Shown: positions 26,591-37,538 of the stretch, one piece after another
How the letters are laid out: each line of letters opens with the position of its first letter
Numbering within the stretch: position 1 is the first letter of the stretch
Assembly (NCBI GenBank): GCA_963724065.1
Contig: CAVRTB010000003.1
Location: 1 to 64,000 of the forward strand
Direction: 5' to 3'
DNA length: 64,000 nucleotides
Source of the DNA: DASRIA01 sp963724065
GTDB taxonomy: Bacteria; Actinomycetota; Thermoleophilia; Solirubrobacterales; JBBDJG01
Program-made: the position numbers and the translations under genes
The notes under the pieces: model-generated
Seen by the model: the letters and a program-made list of their open reading frames with translations, nothing else
Database searches by the model: none
What the model was told of the DNA's origin: nothing

Positions 26591-29260
26591 CCACCATCGG
26601 ATCGATCGCCGCCGCTCGGCGTGCGGGCAGCCAGCTCGCCAGCAAGCCGACGGCAATCAGCAGCGCCACGATCGTCGCGATGACTTGCGGATCGCCTGGT
26701 TCCACCTGGTAGAGAAACTCCTGCAGCAGCCGGCCCGATGCCAGCGAGCCGGCGACGCCGAGCATCACGCCGGCGACGATCGGCACATCGACTGGCGAAT
26801 CACCAGTCGCGCCGAGCTGCCGCCGCGTCGCGCCGAGCGCCGCCCGCACGCCGATTTCCCGCGTGCGCTGCGAAACGTAGTAGGCCAGCACGCCGTAGAC
26901 ACCGATCGAGGCGAGCAGCAGGCCGATGATCGCGAAGCCGGTCAGCAGCCGCATCGGCGTCTCGCGCCAGTTCACCGACGAGCCGACCACGGTCGTCCAT
27001 CGATCGCACCGCGCGACCGGCAGATCGGGATCGACGCGCTTGATCACGTCACGCAGCGCCGATTGCCATGCCACCGGCTCGCCGACCGTCTTGGCGACGA
27101 CGGTCATCACCGGCCACGCAGCCTGCGAGTACGGCATGAAGATCTCGCGCCGCGCCTCGGAGTCGAGCCCGAAATGCCGGACGTTCTCGGTCACGCCGAC
27201 GACCGTGATCCACGGGTTGTCGCTGTCGCGGCCTCCCAGCTTGAGCCGGCGCCCGAGCGGACTCTCGCCCGTTCTTCCAATACGCGTCGGCCATGGCGCG
27301 ATTGATGATCACGACCGGCACGCCTTTGGTGACATCGCGATGGGTGAAGTCGCGGCCTTCGATCATCGGGATGCCGAGCGTCGCGAAGTAGCCGGGCAGG
27401 TCAGCCGGTAGGCGCGCCGAACCGATCGTCCTGGCTTCGCGCGCGAAACCTTCGATGCGTCAGCGCGCGGCCGGCGTTGGCGCCGCTCAACGGCAGGTGA
27501 CTGATCGGCGCCGATGCTGCGAATGCCGGGCAGTCCTTCGGCAGCGCGCGACAGGTCGGCGCAGAAGGTCTCGCGCACCGGCGGTCCGTAGGTGTCGGCT
27601 TGCGGCAGCGAGACCTGCAGCGTCAGCACTTCGCGCGGATCGAGCCCGGGACTGACCTGCAACAGGCCGGACGAGGCTCTTGATCAGCAGGCCCGCGCCG
27701 CACAGCACCACGATCGCCAGCGCCACTTCGATCGGCGACCAGCGATCGCCGCGCCACGTTCGCCACGCCGGTCGATCCGCGCTCGCCGTCTCGCAACAGC
27801 CCTGGCGGATCGCGCCGACGCAGGCTGAACAGCGGCGCGAATCCAAACAGCGCCGCCGACACGCAGCGCGGCGAGCGCGGCGAACAGCGAGCACGCGTCC
27901 GTCGATCGTGATCGGCACTTCGCCGCGGAAGGGCAGCGCCCGGAATCCCGGCGTCAGAACCAGGTCCGCGGCGCGCGCGCGATCCACGCGAGCGCCAGCC
28001 CGCCAATGCCGCCGGCGGCGGCGAGCACGAGCGATTCCGCGAACAACTGCCGGGCCAGCCGGCCGATGCCCGCGCCCAGCGCCAGGCGCAGCGCGAACTC
28101 GCGCCGCCGCGTCAGCGCGCGCCCCAGTTGCAGGTTCGCCACGTTGACGCAGCCGATGACAGCACCAGCGTGACCGCACCCATCAGCGCCGTCAGCATGG
28201 TCCGCAGCGTGCCGAGGCCCTGGTCCGCCATCATCGTGATGCGTCGACGCCCTCGTCGCGTGTTCTCCTGGAACCGCTGTCGCAGTGCGCGGCCAACCTG
28301 CTCGACGTCGGCGCGCGCCTGCTCGAACGTCACATCGGGCTTCATCCGCGCCGCGACCCAGAACGAGTGCGAGCCGCGCTCGCGTCCTGGTCCTCCGCGC
28401 GAACGGCACCCACACCCCGTTGCGCGCGATGGGAATTCAAAGCCCTTCGGCATCACGCCGATCACTTCGAACGGCTCGCCGTTGAGCCGCAGCGTCGAGC
28501 CAATCGGCCGACGCCTGCGCGCCAAAATGCGTCCGCCACACGCTGTCGCTGATCACGACCACGCGATGGCCCGGCGCCTCTTCTTCTTCGTGAACACGCG
28601 CCCGAGCGCCGGCGACACGCCCAGCACCGTAAACAGGCTCGACGTCGCGCGAATGCCCTGCACCTGCTCGGGTTCCTGCGCTGATGCGACGTTGTAGGTC
28701 CGGTACTCCCAGATGCCCATCGCCGAGAAGCTCGCGCGTCTCGCGCTGCCAGTCCTCGTAGACCGGATGCGCGACGATGAAACGTCGTCGCGATTGTCGC
28801 CATCGGTTTCCCACACGAGCGTCAGCTGCTCGGGATTCGGATACGGCAGCGATCCGAGCAGCAGCGCGTTGACGATGCTGAAGACCGCGGTGCAGGCGCC
28901 AATGCCGATCGCCAGCGTCAGGATGACGATCGCGGAGAAGCTGCGATTCAGGCTGATGACGCGGATCGCGTGGCGAAAATCGGCGGCGAGGCCGCTCTTC
29001 CAGTCGCTGCGTCTCGGGCCTGCCGCTGCTGACGCCTGGCGCGATCGGCAACCGCGATCGCCAGGGGCCCCATGCGCGCCGAGCTCGGCTTCGACGACCG
29101 CATCGGCTTCGGCCGCGCGTGTTGCCGCCGCTGAGCGCGACGCGGTGGAGATCGTTGAGGTGTTCGGCGATCTCGTCGATCGCTTCGCGATGCGCCGAGG
29201 GCGTGATGCCTTCGGCGGCCAGCCGCTCACGAAGACGCGATCGTCGCCAGATCTATGCAT
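26572..29260 (-). CDS. Acidobacterial duplicated-permease (MacB/FtsX-like) ABC transporter permease (heavily frameshifted)
   Basis: About 895 residues when frames are joined. An N-terminal soluble prefix (EHLNDLHRVAL region near 29,150) is followed by membrane helix SAIVILTLAIGIGACTAVFS and NALLLGSLPYPNPEQLTLVW, a periplasmic MacB-type domain, a middle FtsX-like block, a second periplasmic part (MTVVAKTVGEPVAWQSALRD) and the C-terminal FtsX block (RLLTGFAIIGLLLASIGVYG, QRTREIGVRAALGATRRQL). This duplicated layout with a PadR gene immediately upstream is the known acidobacterial orphan-permease arrangement; no ATPase gene is adjacent. Start overlaps the padR stop by 8 bases. At least ten indels. 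Substrate unknown. Confidence 0.85.
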
Positions 29261-29596
29261 GTTTCAACCCCGCGGCTTTCGTCAGCGCATCGACGAACGC
29301 CGCCCACCGGCCGCGCTGCGAGGCCAGGGTCCTGCGGCCCTCAGCGGTGAGCTTGTAATAGCGCCGCCGCCGTTGGCCGGCCTTCTCGACCCATCGGCCC
29401 TGGATCCACTTGCGATCCTCGAGCTTGTAGAGGAGGGGATAGAGCGAGGCGACGTGAAAGGTCAGCAGTCCGTCCGATTTTCGCGCGATCTCGCGCGCGA
29501 TGTCGTAGCCGTGGAGCTGGCCGTCGTCGAGCGCGCAAGGATCAGGAGTTCGGCGCTGCCCTTGCGCGCCGCCGACTCGAGTAATGGGTCACCCAT
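29253..29596 (-). CDS. PadR-family transcriptional regulator (one frameshift)
   Basis: About 114 residues: MGDPLLESAARKGSAELLIL, then (indel near 29,540) LDDGQLHGYDIAREIARKSD, FHVASLYPLLYKLEDRKWI, GRWVEKAGQRRRRYYKLTAE, RGRWAAFVDALTKAAGLKHA. This is a winged-helix domain with the typical PadR LYPLLYKLE and YYKLT motifs. It overlaps the permease start, so it most likely represses the permease operon and itself; a matching ATGT-N9-ACAT inverted repeat covers its own start codon. Confidence 0.88.
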
Positions 29597-29615
29597 ATGT
29601 GGGAATGATACATAT
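29595..29615. promoter_or_regulatory. Candidate PadR operator overlapping padR start
   Basis: ATATGT (29595-29600), a 9-base spacer, ACATAT (29610-29615): a perfect 6-bp inverted repeat of the ATGT...ACAT kind bound by PadR proteins. A second palindrome, ATGGGTGACCCAT, lies directly inside the gene at 29584-29596. Confidence 0.55.
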
Positions 29616-29676
29616 CAGACGTCCGATCTCAAGTCCGCAACCTTCAAGGCTTCAAGACCTCAAGCCCTCACAAGCC

Positions 29677-30844
29677 TCACGAGCGGCGGCAGCAGCGCCG
29701 CAGGGCATCATCCAGGTGCGCGCGAAACGTATTGGTGTTGTGGCCTTCCGAGACTTCGAGGTAGGTGACCGGCGCCGAGTATTCGTCGAGCGTGGTGCGC
29801 AGGAGCCGGGCGCCGTCGATCATCGAATCGTAGACGCCGCCCATCACGAAGAACTTGATCGACACCACGGCCGCGCGCGCGTTGGCCTGGTTCGAGACCA
29901 CGGTGGCCGTCTGCGCCGGCGGCGCGATGGCCGCGCACAAGCCGAACACCGACGGCACCGCGACCGCGAGATCGACCGCGCCATAGGCCGCCAGTGAGCT
30001 GCCGAGGATGACGCGATGATCGGGCGTCGGAAACGTGCGGAAGCGCTTGTCGACCATCGGCACCAGCTCGGTGGCGATGAACGCGCGCCATTTCGGATTG
30101 CGCGAATACTCTTCCTGGCGATCGGCCGGCTCCGAGAACACCGCGATCACCGGCGGGATCGCCTGGTTCGCAATCAGGTGATCGAGCACGCGCGGCACGT
30201 CCATCTTTTCAACGTAGTTCGCGCCGTCGAGGACGTAGACGACCGGGAAGAGCGCATCCGTCGACGCCGCATAACCCGGCGGCAGGTAAAACCAGACGCG
30301 GCGCTGCCCGCCGAGCGATCGCGAGTCGATCGTCTCCGCGAGCAGCTCGCCTTTCGGCGCTGAGCCAAGTTCGTCGATCTCCGGCTGTCTGTCGAAGAAC
30401 GGCATCCGCACTTCGGAACGCGGGCCTGCGAACGCCTGCACCGTTCGCGGATTCGAGCGGATCCGCGAGGTATTCCTTGTCGAACAGCAATCCGTACTCG
30501 AGACGCGCGTTCGTATACGACGTGCTTTCGAGATACGACCACGACGATGCCGTCGATCCGCGTTGGCTTGCCGATCGACACGTCGTACCCTGCGGCGTCA
30601 CCGCCCACGCGTTGAAGTCGCCGACGATGCGAGGCGTTTGCCCGTCTTTGTCCTTGACGAGAAAGATCAGCCGGGTCTGGTTCTCGATGATCGGCGTGCC
30701 GCCCTTGGCGGCGATGAACTTTTCGATCGCGGCATCGCGCGCGGCCGGCTCGAGACCAGGCAGCTGTCGCTGCAGCGCGAGCCACGATTGCGGCTCGCTC
30801 GAGCAACCGGCCGTGAGCAACAGCGCGATCAGTGCACGCTTCAT
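29677..30844 (-). CDS. Lipoprotein esterase, alpha/beta-hydrolase with N-terminal early-set-like domain (frameshifted)
   Basis: About 389 residues. Lipoprotein signal peptide ALIALLLTAGCSSEP (Cys lipidation site). An N-terminal beta domain (RLIFLVKDKDGQTPRIVGDF, FNAW, as in CBM48/early-set folds) precedes an Esterase-D/Fes-like hydrolase: RRVWFYLPPGYAASTDALFP, VVYVLDGANYVEKMDVPRVL. The nucleophile elbow is GSSLAAYGA and the catalytic His is probably in SEGHNTNTFRAHLDDALR. Indels near 30,580 and 30,450. Ten bases downstream of rlmN, so co-transcribed. Likely removes acyl groups from an exported ester; substrate unknown. Confidence 0.8.
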
Positions 30845-30854
30845 AGTTCAGCCG

Positions 30855-31915
<1,061 letters not shown>

Positions 31916-31954
31916 CTAGTCAGTGTAGCGACAAACCTTAGGACTGTCGTCTGG

Positions 31955-31977
31955 TGACGACCGTTAGTTGGTCGTCA
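31955..31977 (-). terminator. Hairpin overlapping SRPBCC stop codon
   Basis: TGACGACC / GGTCGTCA, a perfect 8-bp stem with a 7-base loop, begins at the stop codon of the SRPBCC gene. A competing GTCGTC/GACGAC pairing lies just beyond. Possible terminator or attenuator ahead of rlmN. Confidence 0.4.
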
Positions 31978-32794
31978 ACTCGCGAACCGCGCCCGCACCG
32001 ACGCGAGCGTCCGCGTCATCGATTCGCGCGCGGTGCTCGTCACGATCGGCCGGATCAGCGGCCCGATCAGCGCCGGCAGGCTGCGGCTCAGCGTCAGCGA
32101 CTCGATCTCGACCAGCACACCGTCGTCGAGCTGCTTGTAGCGCCAGTAGGTATTCAGCCGCCACAGGAAGCCGGAATCGTTCCCCTCGGGCAGCGCCCGC
32201 TCCTTCGGCGTGCCGGCGTTTTCGATCTCGACGACTTTCGTCGAGATGCTGTTGCTCCACGCGCGATCCGGCGCGACACGCTTGTAGATCACGTCGTACT
32301 CGGTGTCGTAGACCACGGTCACGAACTTGGTGCGGCGCAGTCGCAGCAGCACTTTCTGCGAATCGCCGTCGCGCGAGAGGACGCGCGACGAGAGCACGTC
32401 TTCCTGCTTGTGCTTGTCGGTCTGCGGTTCCTGCAGCACCTTCAGCATCGCGTCGAGCTTGACGTTCGGCACGAACACCGTGCCGCGCCAGTGATTGATC
32501 AGGCCGCCCTGGATCGACACTTCATTCGATGAATCGTCTCGCGCGACGCCGCGGGTGACGATCACCTCGCCGCGCTTCAACGCGCGCAATCGTGCGCGCC
32601 AGCTGCGCCGGCGGCTGCCGCTCGATGTCGAGGAACGGTTCATTGTCGGTGATGTCGCGCGCGCGGCGCGCTTCCACCGCGGCCACATACTTCGCGAAGT
32701 CGCTGGCGGTCTTCGCTTTCAGGATCGCTTCTTCCGACGCCTGCGCGCTCGGCGCAACCACGATCAGCGCGGCCAGCGCCGCGGCTCGAAACAC
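31975..32794 (-). CDS. Exported SRPBCC (START-like) protein, possibly fused to the GtrA-like protein
   Basis: About 273 residues from a GTG at 32794 that would give a signal peptide (FRAAALAALIVVAPSAQASE). The mature part has a helical lead (AILKAKTASDFAKYVAAVEA), then, past an indel near 32,580, an SRPBCC-like ligand-binding domain: FVTVVYDTEYDVIYKRVAPD, SGFLWRLNTYWRYKQLDDGV, LVEIESLTLSRSLPALIGPL and a C-terminal helix. The upstream GtrA-like frame reads into this gene without a stop, so either the two are one protein or a stop was lost to an indel. Ligand unknown. Confidence 0.65.
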
Positions 32795-33164
32795 GAACCG
32801 ATCGCTGCCCACGAAATTCACGGCGCCGAGCACGATTACGCTGATGGCATTGGCCACGATCGGAGCCATTGAAACCGTTTCGACGAGAAAGGTTGTCACC
32901 ACCACGCTGCCGGCGATCGACGTGACCGCCGTCAGGGCGTTGAAGCGCAGCAATCGATCGAGCAACCGCCTGCCCGGCCGCGATCTCGCCAGGTCCAGCG
33001 TTCGTGCCACGACGAAATTCAGCAGAATCGCCGCCTCGACGGCGATGATCGTGGCCGTCGACATAGTGAAGGTGCGAACGCGTGCACCAACACCGCCAGC
33101 GTCGCGATCTGAGCGACGACAGCCGCCCGCGACCCGCGATCGCGAATCGGGCGAAACGAGTCAT
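32795..33164 (-). CDS. GtrA-like four-helix membrane protein (frameshifted)
   Basis: About 123 residues with four hydrophobic segments (around AAVVAQIATLAVLV, TIIAVEAAILLNFVVARTL, TSIAGSVVVTTFLVETVSM, VANAISVIVLGAVNFVGSDR). Family marks are Asn in the second helix and the NFV-SDRFVF ending. GtrA-like proteins are linked to moving lipid-carried sugars across the membrane. Start ATG overlaps the preceding stop (ATGA). An indel near 33,110 must be bridged. No stop separates it from the SRPBCC frame. Confidence 0.6.
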
Positions 33165-33834
33165 CGGCGTGTCTCCTCGACGTAGAGCGCCCGAACGTTC
33201 TGCATGGACGTGATCACGAACGTGCCGGCCATGCCGATGCGCGCCAACGACGCCGCCAAGATCCCAAAGCCGCACCGTCCCGAGCCCGAGCACGTCCACC
33301 GTCGGCGTGTTGATCAACGCCAGCGCGCCCGCCGCCATCAGGATGCGCAGCTCGGTGGGGCCGACGCCGATGAACGCCATCTTGAAGACGCCCCGGGCAT
33401 GGGTGGCGAGGTAGGTTTCCGCGGACACCAGGAAGAACGCCGCCACCACGAGCGTGGCGATCAGCGGCGACATGAAGCCGGACGCCGCCAGCCCGGCAAA
33501 GAGCAGTGCGGTGCCGGCGAGATCGATGACGTGATCGACGTAGTAGCCGTAGCGCGGCCGCTGCTGGTCCCGCACCCGGGCGACCGTGCCGTCGAGGCTG
33601 TCGCCGAACCAGTTCAGCAACAGGCACAGCACCACAAGTGACGCACCTGCAACAGGATCCACCTGCGCCACGGAGAACGACGCGCCGGCGCCGGCCATCG
33701 CCGCAAGACCCAGCGCCGACAGGTGATCCGAGTTGATCCAGCGCGGCAGCCGCTGAGGCGATCCAGATCAGCATGCGTTTCTCGGCCGCGGCAAGAATGC
33801 TGTTGTGCTGGCGAACGTGAGTGGTGGCGGACAT
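33161..33834 (-). CDS. CDP-alcohol phosphatidyltransferase family protein (frameshifted)
   Basis: About 224 residues. Membrane enzyme transferring a phosphatidyl or similar group from a CDP-activated donor. The catalytic signature D-G-x2-A-R-x8-G-x3-D-x3-D is visible in GDSLDGTVARVRDQQRPRYG and YYVDHVID. Hydrophobic segments surround it (FSVAQVDPVAGASLVVLCLL, LAGTALLFAGLAASGFM, LIATLVVAAFFLVSAETYL). Starts MSATTHVRQHNSILAAAEKR; indels near 33,745 and 33,255. First gene of the minus-strand set that includes GtrA-like, SRPBCC and rlmN. The exact lipid cannot be told. Confidence 0.82.
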
Positions 33835-33977
33835 TTGTGGCTCCTTGACCCGTAATGTGCAAACGCGTCAAAGAACGGCTCATCGGCCGGCGCCAGACGG
33901 CTACGGCGGGACAGGATCTGATATGATCCTCAGGTAATTCTCTCTGCCGTAAACACTTACTGCGGCAGGTTCCCCAC

Positions 33978-35249
33978 GTGTCTGAGTCCAATATTCGTCG
34001 CGCCGTGCTAGCCAACGGTGTCCGTCTCGCCACCGAGCGGATGCCACACGTGCGTTCGGTCGCGGTCGGCATCTGGCTGACGCGCGGTTCGCGTCACGAA
34101 CCCGCCGAGCAACGCCGGCATCGCGCACTTCGTCGAGCACATGCTCTTCAAGGGCACGCCGACGCGGAACGCCGAAGAGATCGCGCAGCAGGTCGATTCG
34201 ATCGGCGGACAGATCGACGCGTTCACGTCGAAGGAATACGCCGGCTATTACCTGAAGGTGCTCGACGAGCACCTGCCGCTGGCGGTCGAAATCCTCTCCG
34301 ATCTGATCTGCAACCCGCTGTTTCTCGACGAAGACATCGAGCGCGAGAAGAAGGTCATCCTCGAAGAGATCAAGATGGTCGAGGACACCCCCGACGATCT
34401 GGTCCACGAGCTGTTCGCCGAAGGGTTCTGGAACAACCATCCGCTCGGCCGGCCGATTCTCGGCACGCCGGCCAGCGTCAGCGCGCTCGATCAGAAAACG
34501 CTGCGGCAGTATTTCTCGGAGACCTACGTCGCGTCGAACTTCGTCGTGGTCGCGGTCGGCAATCTCGATCACGATCGCGTGCGCGACCTGCTGGAAGCGC
34601 GCCCTCGTCAACGCGCCGCACAACGGCCCCGCGGCGGATCAATCCGCCCCGGTCGTGGCGCCGGTCATTCAGGTTCGCAAGAAAGAGCTCGAGCAGAGCC
34701 ACATCGTGTTCGGCACGGAGGCGTTGCCGCAGCATCATCCGGAGCGTTACGCCGGCTACGCGCTCAACACGACGCTCGGCGGCTCGATGAGCTCGCGGCT
34801 GTTTCAGAACGTTCGCGAGAAGCGCGGCCTGGCGTATTCGGTGTTCTCCGGGCTGTCCGCGTATCAGGATGCCGGCGCGCTCAGCATTTACGCCGGTTGC
34901 GCGAACGAGGCCGTGGCCGAGCTGATCGACGTGGTCGTCGCCGAGATTCGGCAGATGAAGGCCGGCGGCCTCGCGCCGGTGGAACTGCGGCGCGCCAAGG
35001 ATCACCTGAAGGGCTCGTTGATGCTCGGTCTCGAGAGCACGTCGAGCCGGATGTCGCACCTCGCGCGGCAGGAGATGTATCGCGACCAGACCTTCGGGCT
35101 CGACGAAATGCTCGCGGCGATCGAAGCGGTGACCGAAGCAGCACGTGCTCAAGCTCGCCGATCGGTTCTTCACCAACGGGTCGCTCGCGGTGACGGTTTT
35201 GGGCAACGTCAACGGCCTGCAAGTGACCAAGGAGCAACTAGCGCTTTGA
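33978..35249 (+). CDS. M16-family zinc peptidase (frameshifted)
   Basis: About 423 residues from a GTG at 33978 (SESNIRRAVLANGVRLATER). Catalytic H-x2-E-H motif in AHFVEHMLFKGTPTRNAEE, with the downstream Glu region VILEEIKMVEDTPDD. C-terminal half has the usual LNTTLGGSMSSRLFQNVREK and GLAYSVFSGLSAY. Bacterial single-chain relatives of mitochondrial processing peptidase, cytoplasmic or periplasmic, degrading short peptides. Indels near 34,105, 34,600 and 35,140. The stop overlaps the TTG start of purB (TTGA), so it heads the purine operon. Confidence 0.9.
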
Positions 35250-36556
35250 TTCCGCGGTACACGAACCCTGAGATGGGTCGCATCTGGAGCGAGCAGCGCA
35301 GGTACGAAACCTGGCTCCAGGTGGAAATCGCGGCGGCCGAAGCCATGGCCGCCGCCGGCATCGTCCCGGCCGAAGCCGCTCGCGAGTTGCGCGAGAAGGG
35401 CGCGTTCAACATCGCGCGCATCGACGAGATCGAAAAGATCACGCAGCACGACGTGATTGCGTTCACGACCTCGGTGGCCGAAATCGTCGGGCCCTCCGCC
35501 CGGTGGCTGCACTTCGGCCTCACTTCATCCGACGTCATCGACACCGCGCAGGCGCTGCAGATGGTCGAAGCCTGCGACCTGATTCTCAAGAACATGACGA
35601 CGCTCGCCGATGCGATCAAGACCCGCGCCGACGAGCACAAACACACGCCGATGATCGGCCGCACCCACGGCGTTCACGCCGAGGTGATGACGTTCGGCTT
35701 GAAGCTGGCGTTGTGGTACGCCGATCTCCAGCGCGAGCATCGAGCGCGTCCGGCGGGCGCGCGAAGGCGTCCGCGTCGGCATGATCTCCGGCGCGGTCGG
35801 CACCTTTGCGCATCTCGATCCGTCGATCGAAGAAGCGGTCTGCCAGCGGCTGCGGACTCGAACCGGACGCCGATCTCGTCGCAGGTCATCCAGCGCGATC
35901 GCCACGCCGAGCTGCTGAGCGCCCTCGCCATCACCGCCGCGTCGCTCGAAAAGTTCGCGCTCGAGATCCGCGGCCTGCAGAAAACCGAGATCGGCGAAGT
36001 CGAGGAGCCGTTCGGCAAGGGCCAGAAGGGCTCGTCGGCGATGCCGCACAAGCGCAACCCGATCGGCTGCGAGCAGATTGTCGGCCTGGCGCGGCTGATT
36101 CGCGCCAACGCCATGGCGGCGCTGGAGAACATCGCGCTGTGGCACGAGCGCGACATCTCGCACTCGTCGGTCGAGCGCGTGATTCTGCCCGACAGTTTCA
36201 TCGCGCTCGATCACATGCTGCGCCGCTTTACGCGCATCGTGTCGGGCATGGTGGTGTATCCGGATCGCATGCTCGAGAACCTCAATCGCTCGCGCGGCGT
36301 GGTGTTTTCGGGCCAGGTGCTGCTCGAGCTCGCGCGCCGCGGCATCTCGCGCGAGCAGGCCTACGAAATGGGTGCAGCGCAACGCGATGCGCTCGTTCCA
36401 CGAGCAGAAGGATTTCAAGAGCCTGCTGCTCGCCGATGCCGACGTCACGAAGGTGCTGCCGGCCGCCGAGATCGAGAAGGCGTTCGATTTGAAGGAACAG
36501 CTGCGCAACGTCGATGCGGTGTTTTCGAGCGCGTGTCGTTTGGAGAGCGGGCTTAG
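35246..36556 (+). CDS. purB: Adenylosuccinate lyase (frameshifted)
   Basis: Cleaves SAICAR to AICAR and adenylosuccinate to AMP. About 436 residues from a TTG start (LIPRYTNPEMGRIWSEQRRY). THDVIAFTTSVAEIVG-type and HFGLTSSDVIDTAQALQM segments, the catalytic His in GRTHGVHAEVMTFGLKLALW, and the signature GSSAMPHKRNPIGCEQIVGL. Indels near 35,740-35,870 and 36,370. The end is a TAG at 36554-36556 (VSFGERA). Lies between the M16 gene and purS. Confidence 0.94.
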   Translation: MIPRYTNPEMGRIWSEQRRYETWLQVEIAAAEAMAAAGIVPAEAARELREKGAFNIARIDEIEKITQHDVIAFTTSVAEIVGPSARWLHFGLTSSDVIDTAQALQMVEACDLILKNMTTLADAIKTRADEHKHTPMIGRTHGVHAEVMTFGLKLALWYADLQREHRARPAGARRRPRRHDLRRGRHLCASRSVDRRSGLPAAADSNRTPISSQVIQRDRHAELLSALAITAASLEKFALEIRGLQKTEIGEVEEPFGKGQKGSSAMPHKRNPIGCEQIVGLARLIRANAMAALENIALWHERDISHSSVERVILPDSFIALDHMLRRFTRIVSGMVVYPDRMLENLNRSRGVVFSGQVLLELARRGISREQAYEMGAAQRDALVPRAEGFQEPAARRCRRHEGAAGRRDREGVRFEGTAAQRRCGVFERVSFGERA

Positions 36557-36569
36557 CCGACGTAGAGCG

Positions 36570-36812
36570 ATGAAGGCTCGAGTTTACGTAACGTTGAAGC
36601 CATCGGTATTCGATCCGCAGGGCCGCGTCGTCGCCGACGCGCTCGTGACGCTCGGCTACGACGACGTGAAGGACGTGCGCCAGGGCAAGTTCTTCGAGGT
36701 CGAGCTCGCCGATGCCGATCCGGCGACCGCGAAGGCGCGCGTCACCGAAATGGCCGACAAGCTGCTCGCCAATCCCGTGATCGAAAGCTATCGCGTCGAG
36801 GTCCTGCAATGA
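36570..36812 (+). CDS. purS: Phosphoribosylformylglycinamidine synthase subunit PurS
   Basis: 80 residues, intact: MKARVYVTLKPSVFDPQGRV, GYDDVKDVRQGKFFEVELAD, KLLANPVIESYRVEVLQ. Small structural subunit that bridges PurQ and PurL in the three-part FGAM synthase. Its stop overlaps the purQ start (ATGA), matching the usual coupling. Confidence 0.95.
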   Translation: MKARVYVTLKPSVFDPQGRVVADALVTLGYDDVKDVRQGKFFEVELADADPATAKARVTEMADKLLANPVIESYRVEVLQ

Positions 36813-37538
36813 AGTTCTCGGTCGTCGTCTTTCCCGGATCGAATTCGGACTACGACGCCTTCTATGCGGCTTCGCGCGTGGTCGGCGAGCAGGCCGAGCT
36901 GATCTGGCACAAGGACACCGATCTGAAGGGCGCCGACGTCGTGATTCTGCCCGGCGGTTTCGCGCACGGCGATTACCTGCGCACCGGCGCGATCGCGCGC
37001 TTCTCGCCGATCATGGCGCGCGGTGAAGGCGTTCGCCGATCGCGGCGGTCCGGTGCTGGGGATCTGCAACGGCTTCCAGGTGTTGCTCGAGGCGGGCCTG
37101 CTGCCCGGCGCGATGGTGCGCAACGATCGCATCAAGTTCGTGTCGCAGATGGTGCCGGTCCGCGTCGAGCAGACCGACACGCCGTTCACGGCCGCGTGCG
37201 CGTCGAAGCAGGTGCTGCATCTGCCGATCGCGCACGGCGAGGGCAACTACTACGCGCCGCCCGATCAGCTCGACGCAGCTCGAAGCGAATCGCCAGGTGG
37301 TGTTCCGCTACACCAATGCGGCCGGCGAGGTCGGCGCCGAGTGGAATCCGAACGGATCGCTCAACAGCATCGCCGGCATCTGCAATCGCCAGCGCAACGT
37401 CGTCGGCTTGATGCCGCATCCGGAGCGCGCCTCCGAGCTGGCGCTCGGCAGCGCCGATGGCCGCGTCGTGCTGGCATCCGTCGGTCAAGGCGCTTGCGGT
37501 CCGTGCCCTCAAGGCCTCACATCGCGGTCCGCGCGTGA
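36809..37538 (+). CDS. purQ: FGAM synthase glutaminase subunit PurQ (frameshifted)
   Basis: Class I glutamine amidotransferase supplying ammonia to PurL. MKFSVVVFPGSNSDYDAFYA, DVVILPGGFAHGDYLRTGAI, nucleophile Cys in GPVLGICNGFQVLLEAGLLP, then GLMPHPERASE with the catalytic His and Glu. Indels near 37,020, 37,275 and in the last 60 bases. The probable stop (TGA at 37536-37538) overlaps the purL ATG. Length about 240 residues, slightly over the usual 225-235. Confidence 0.93.
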
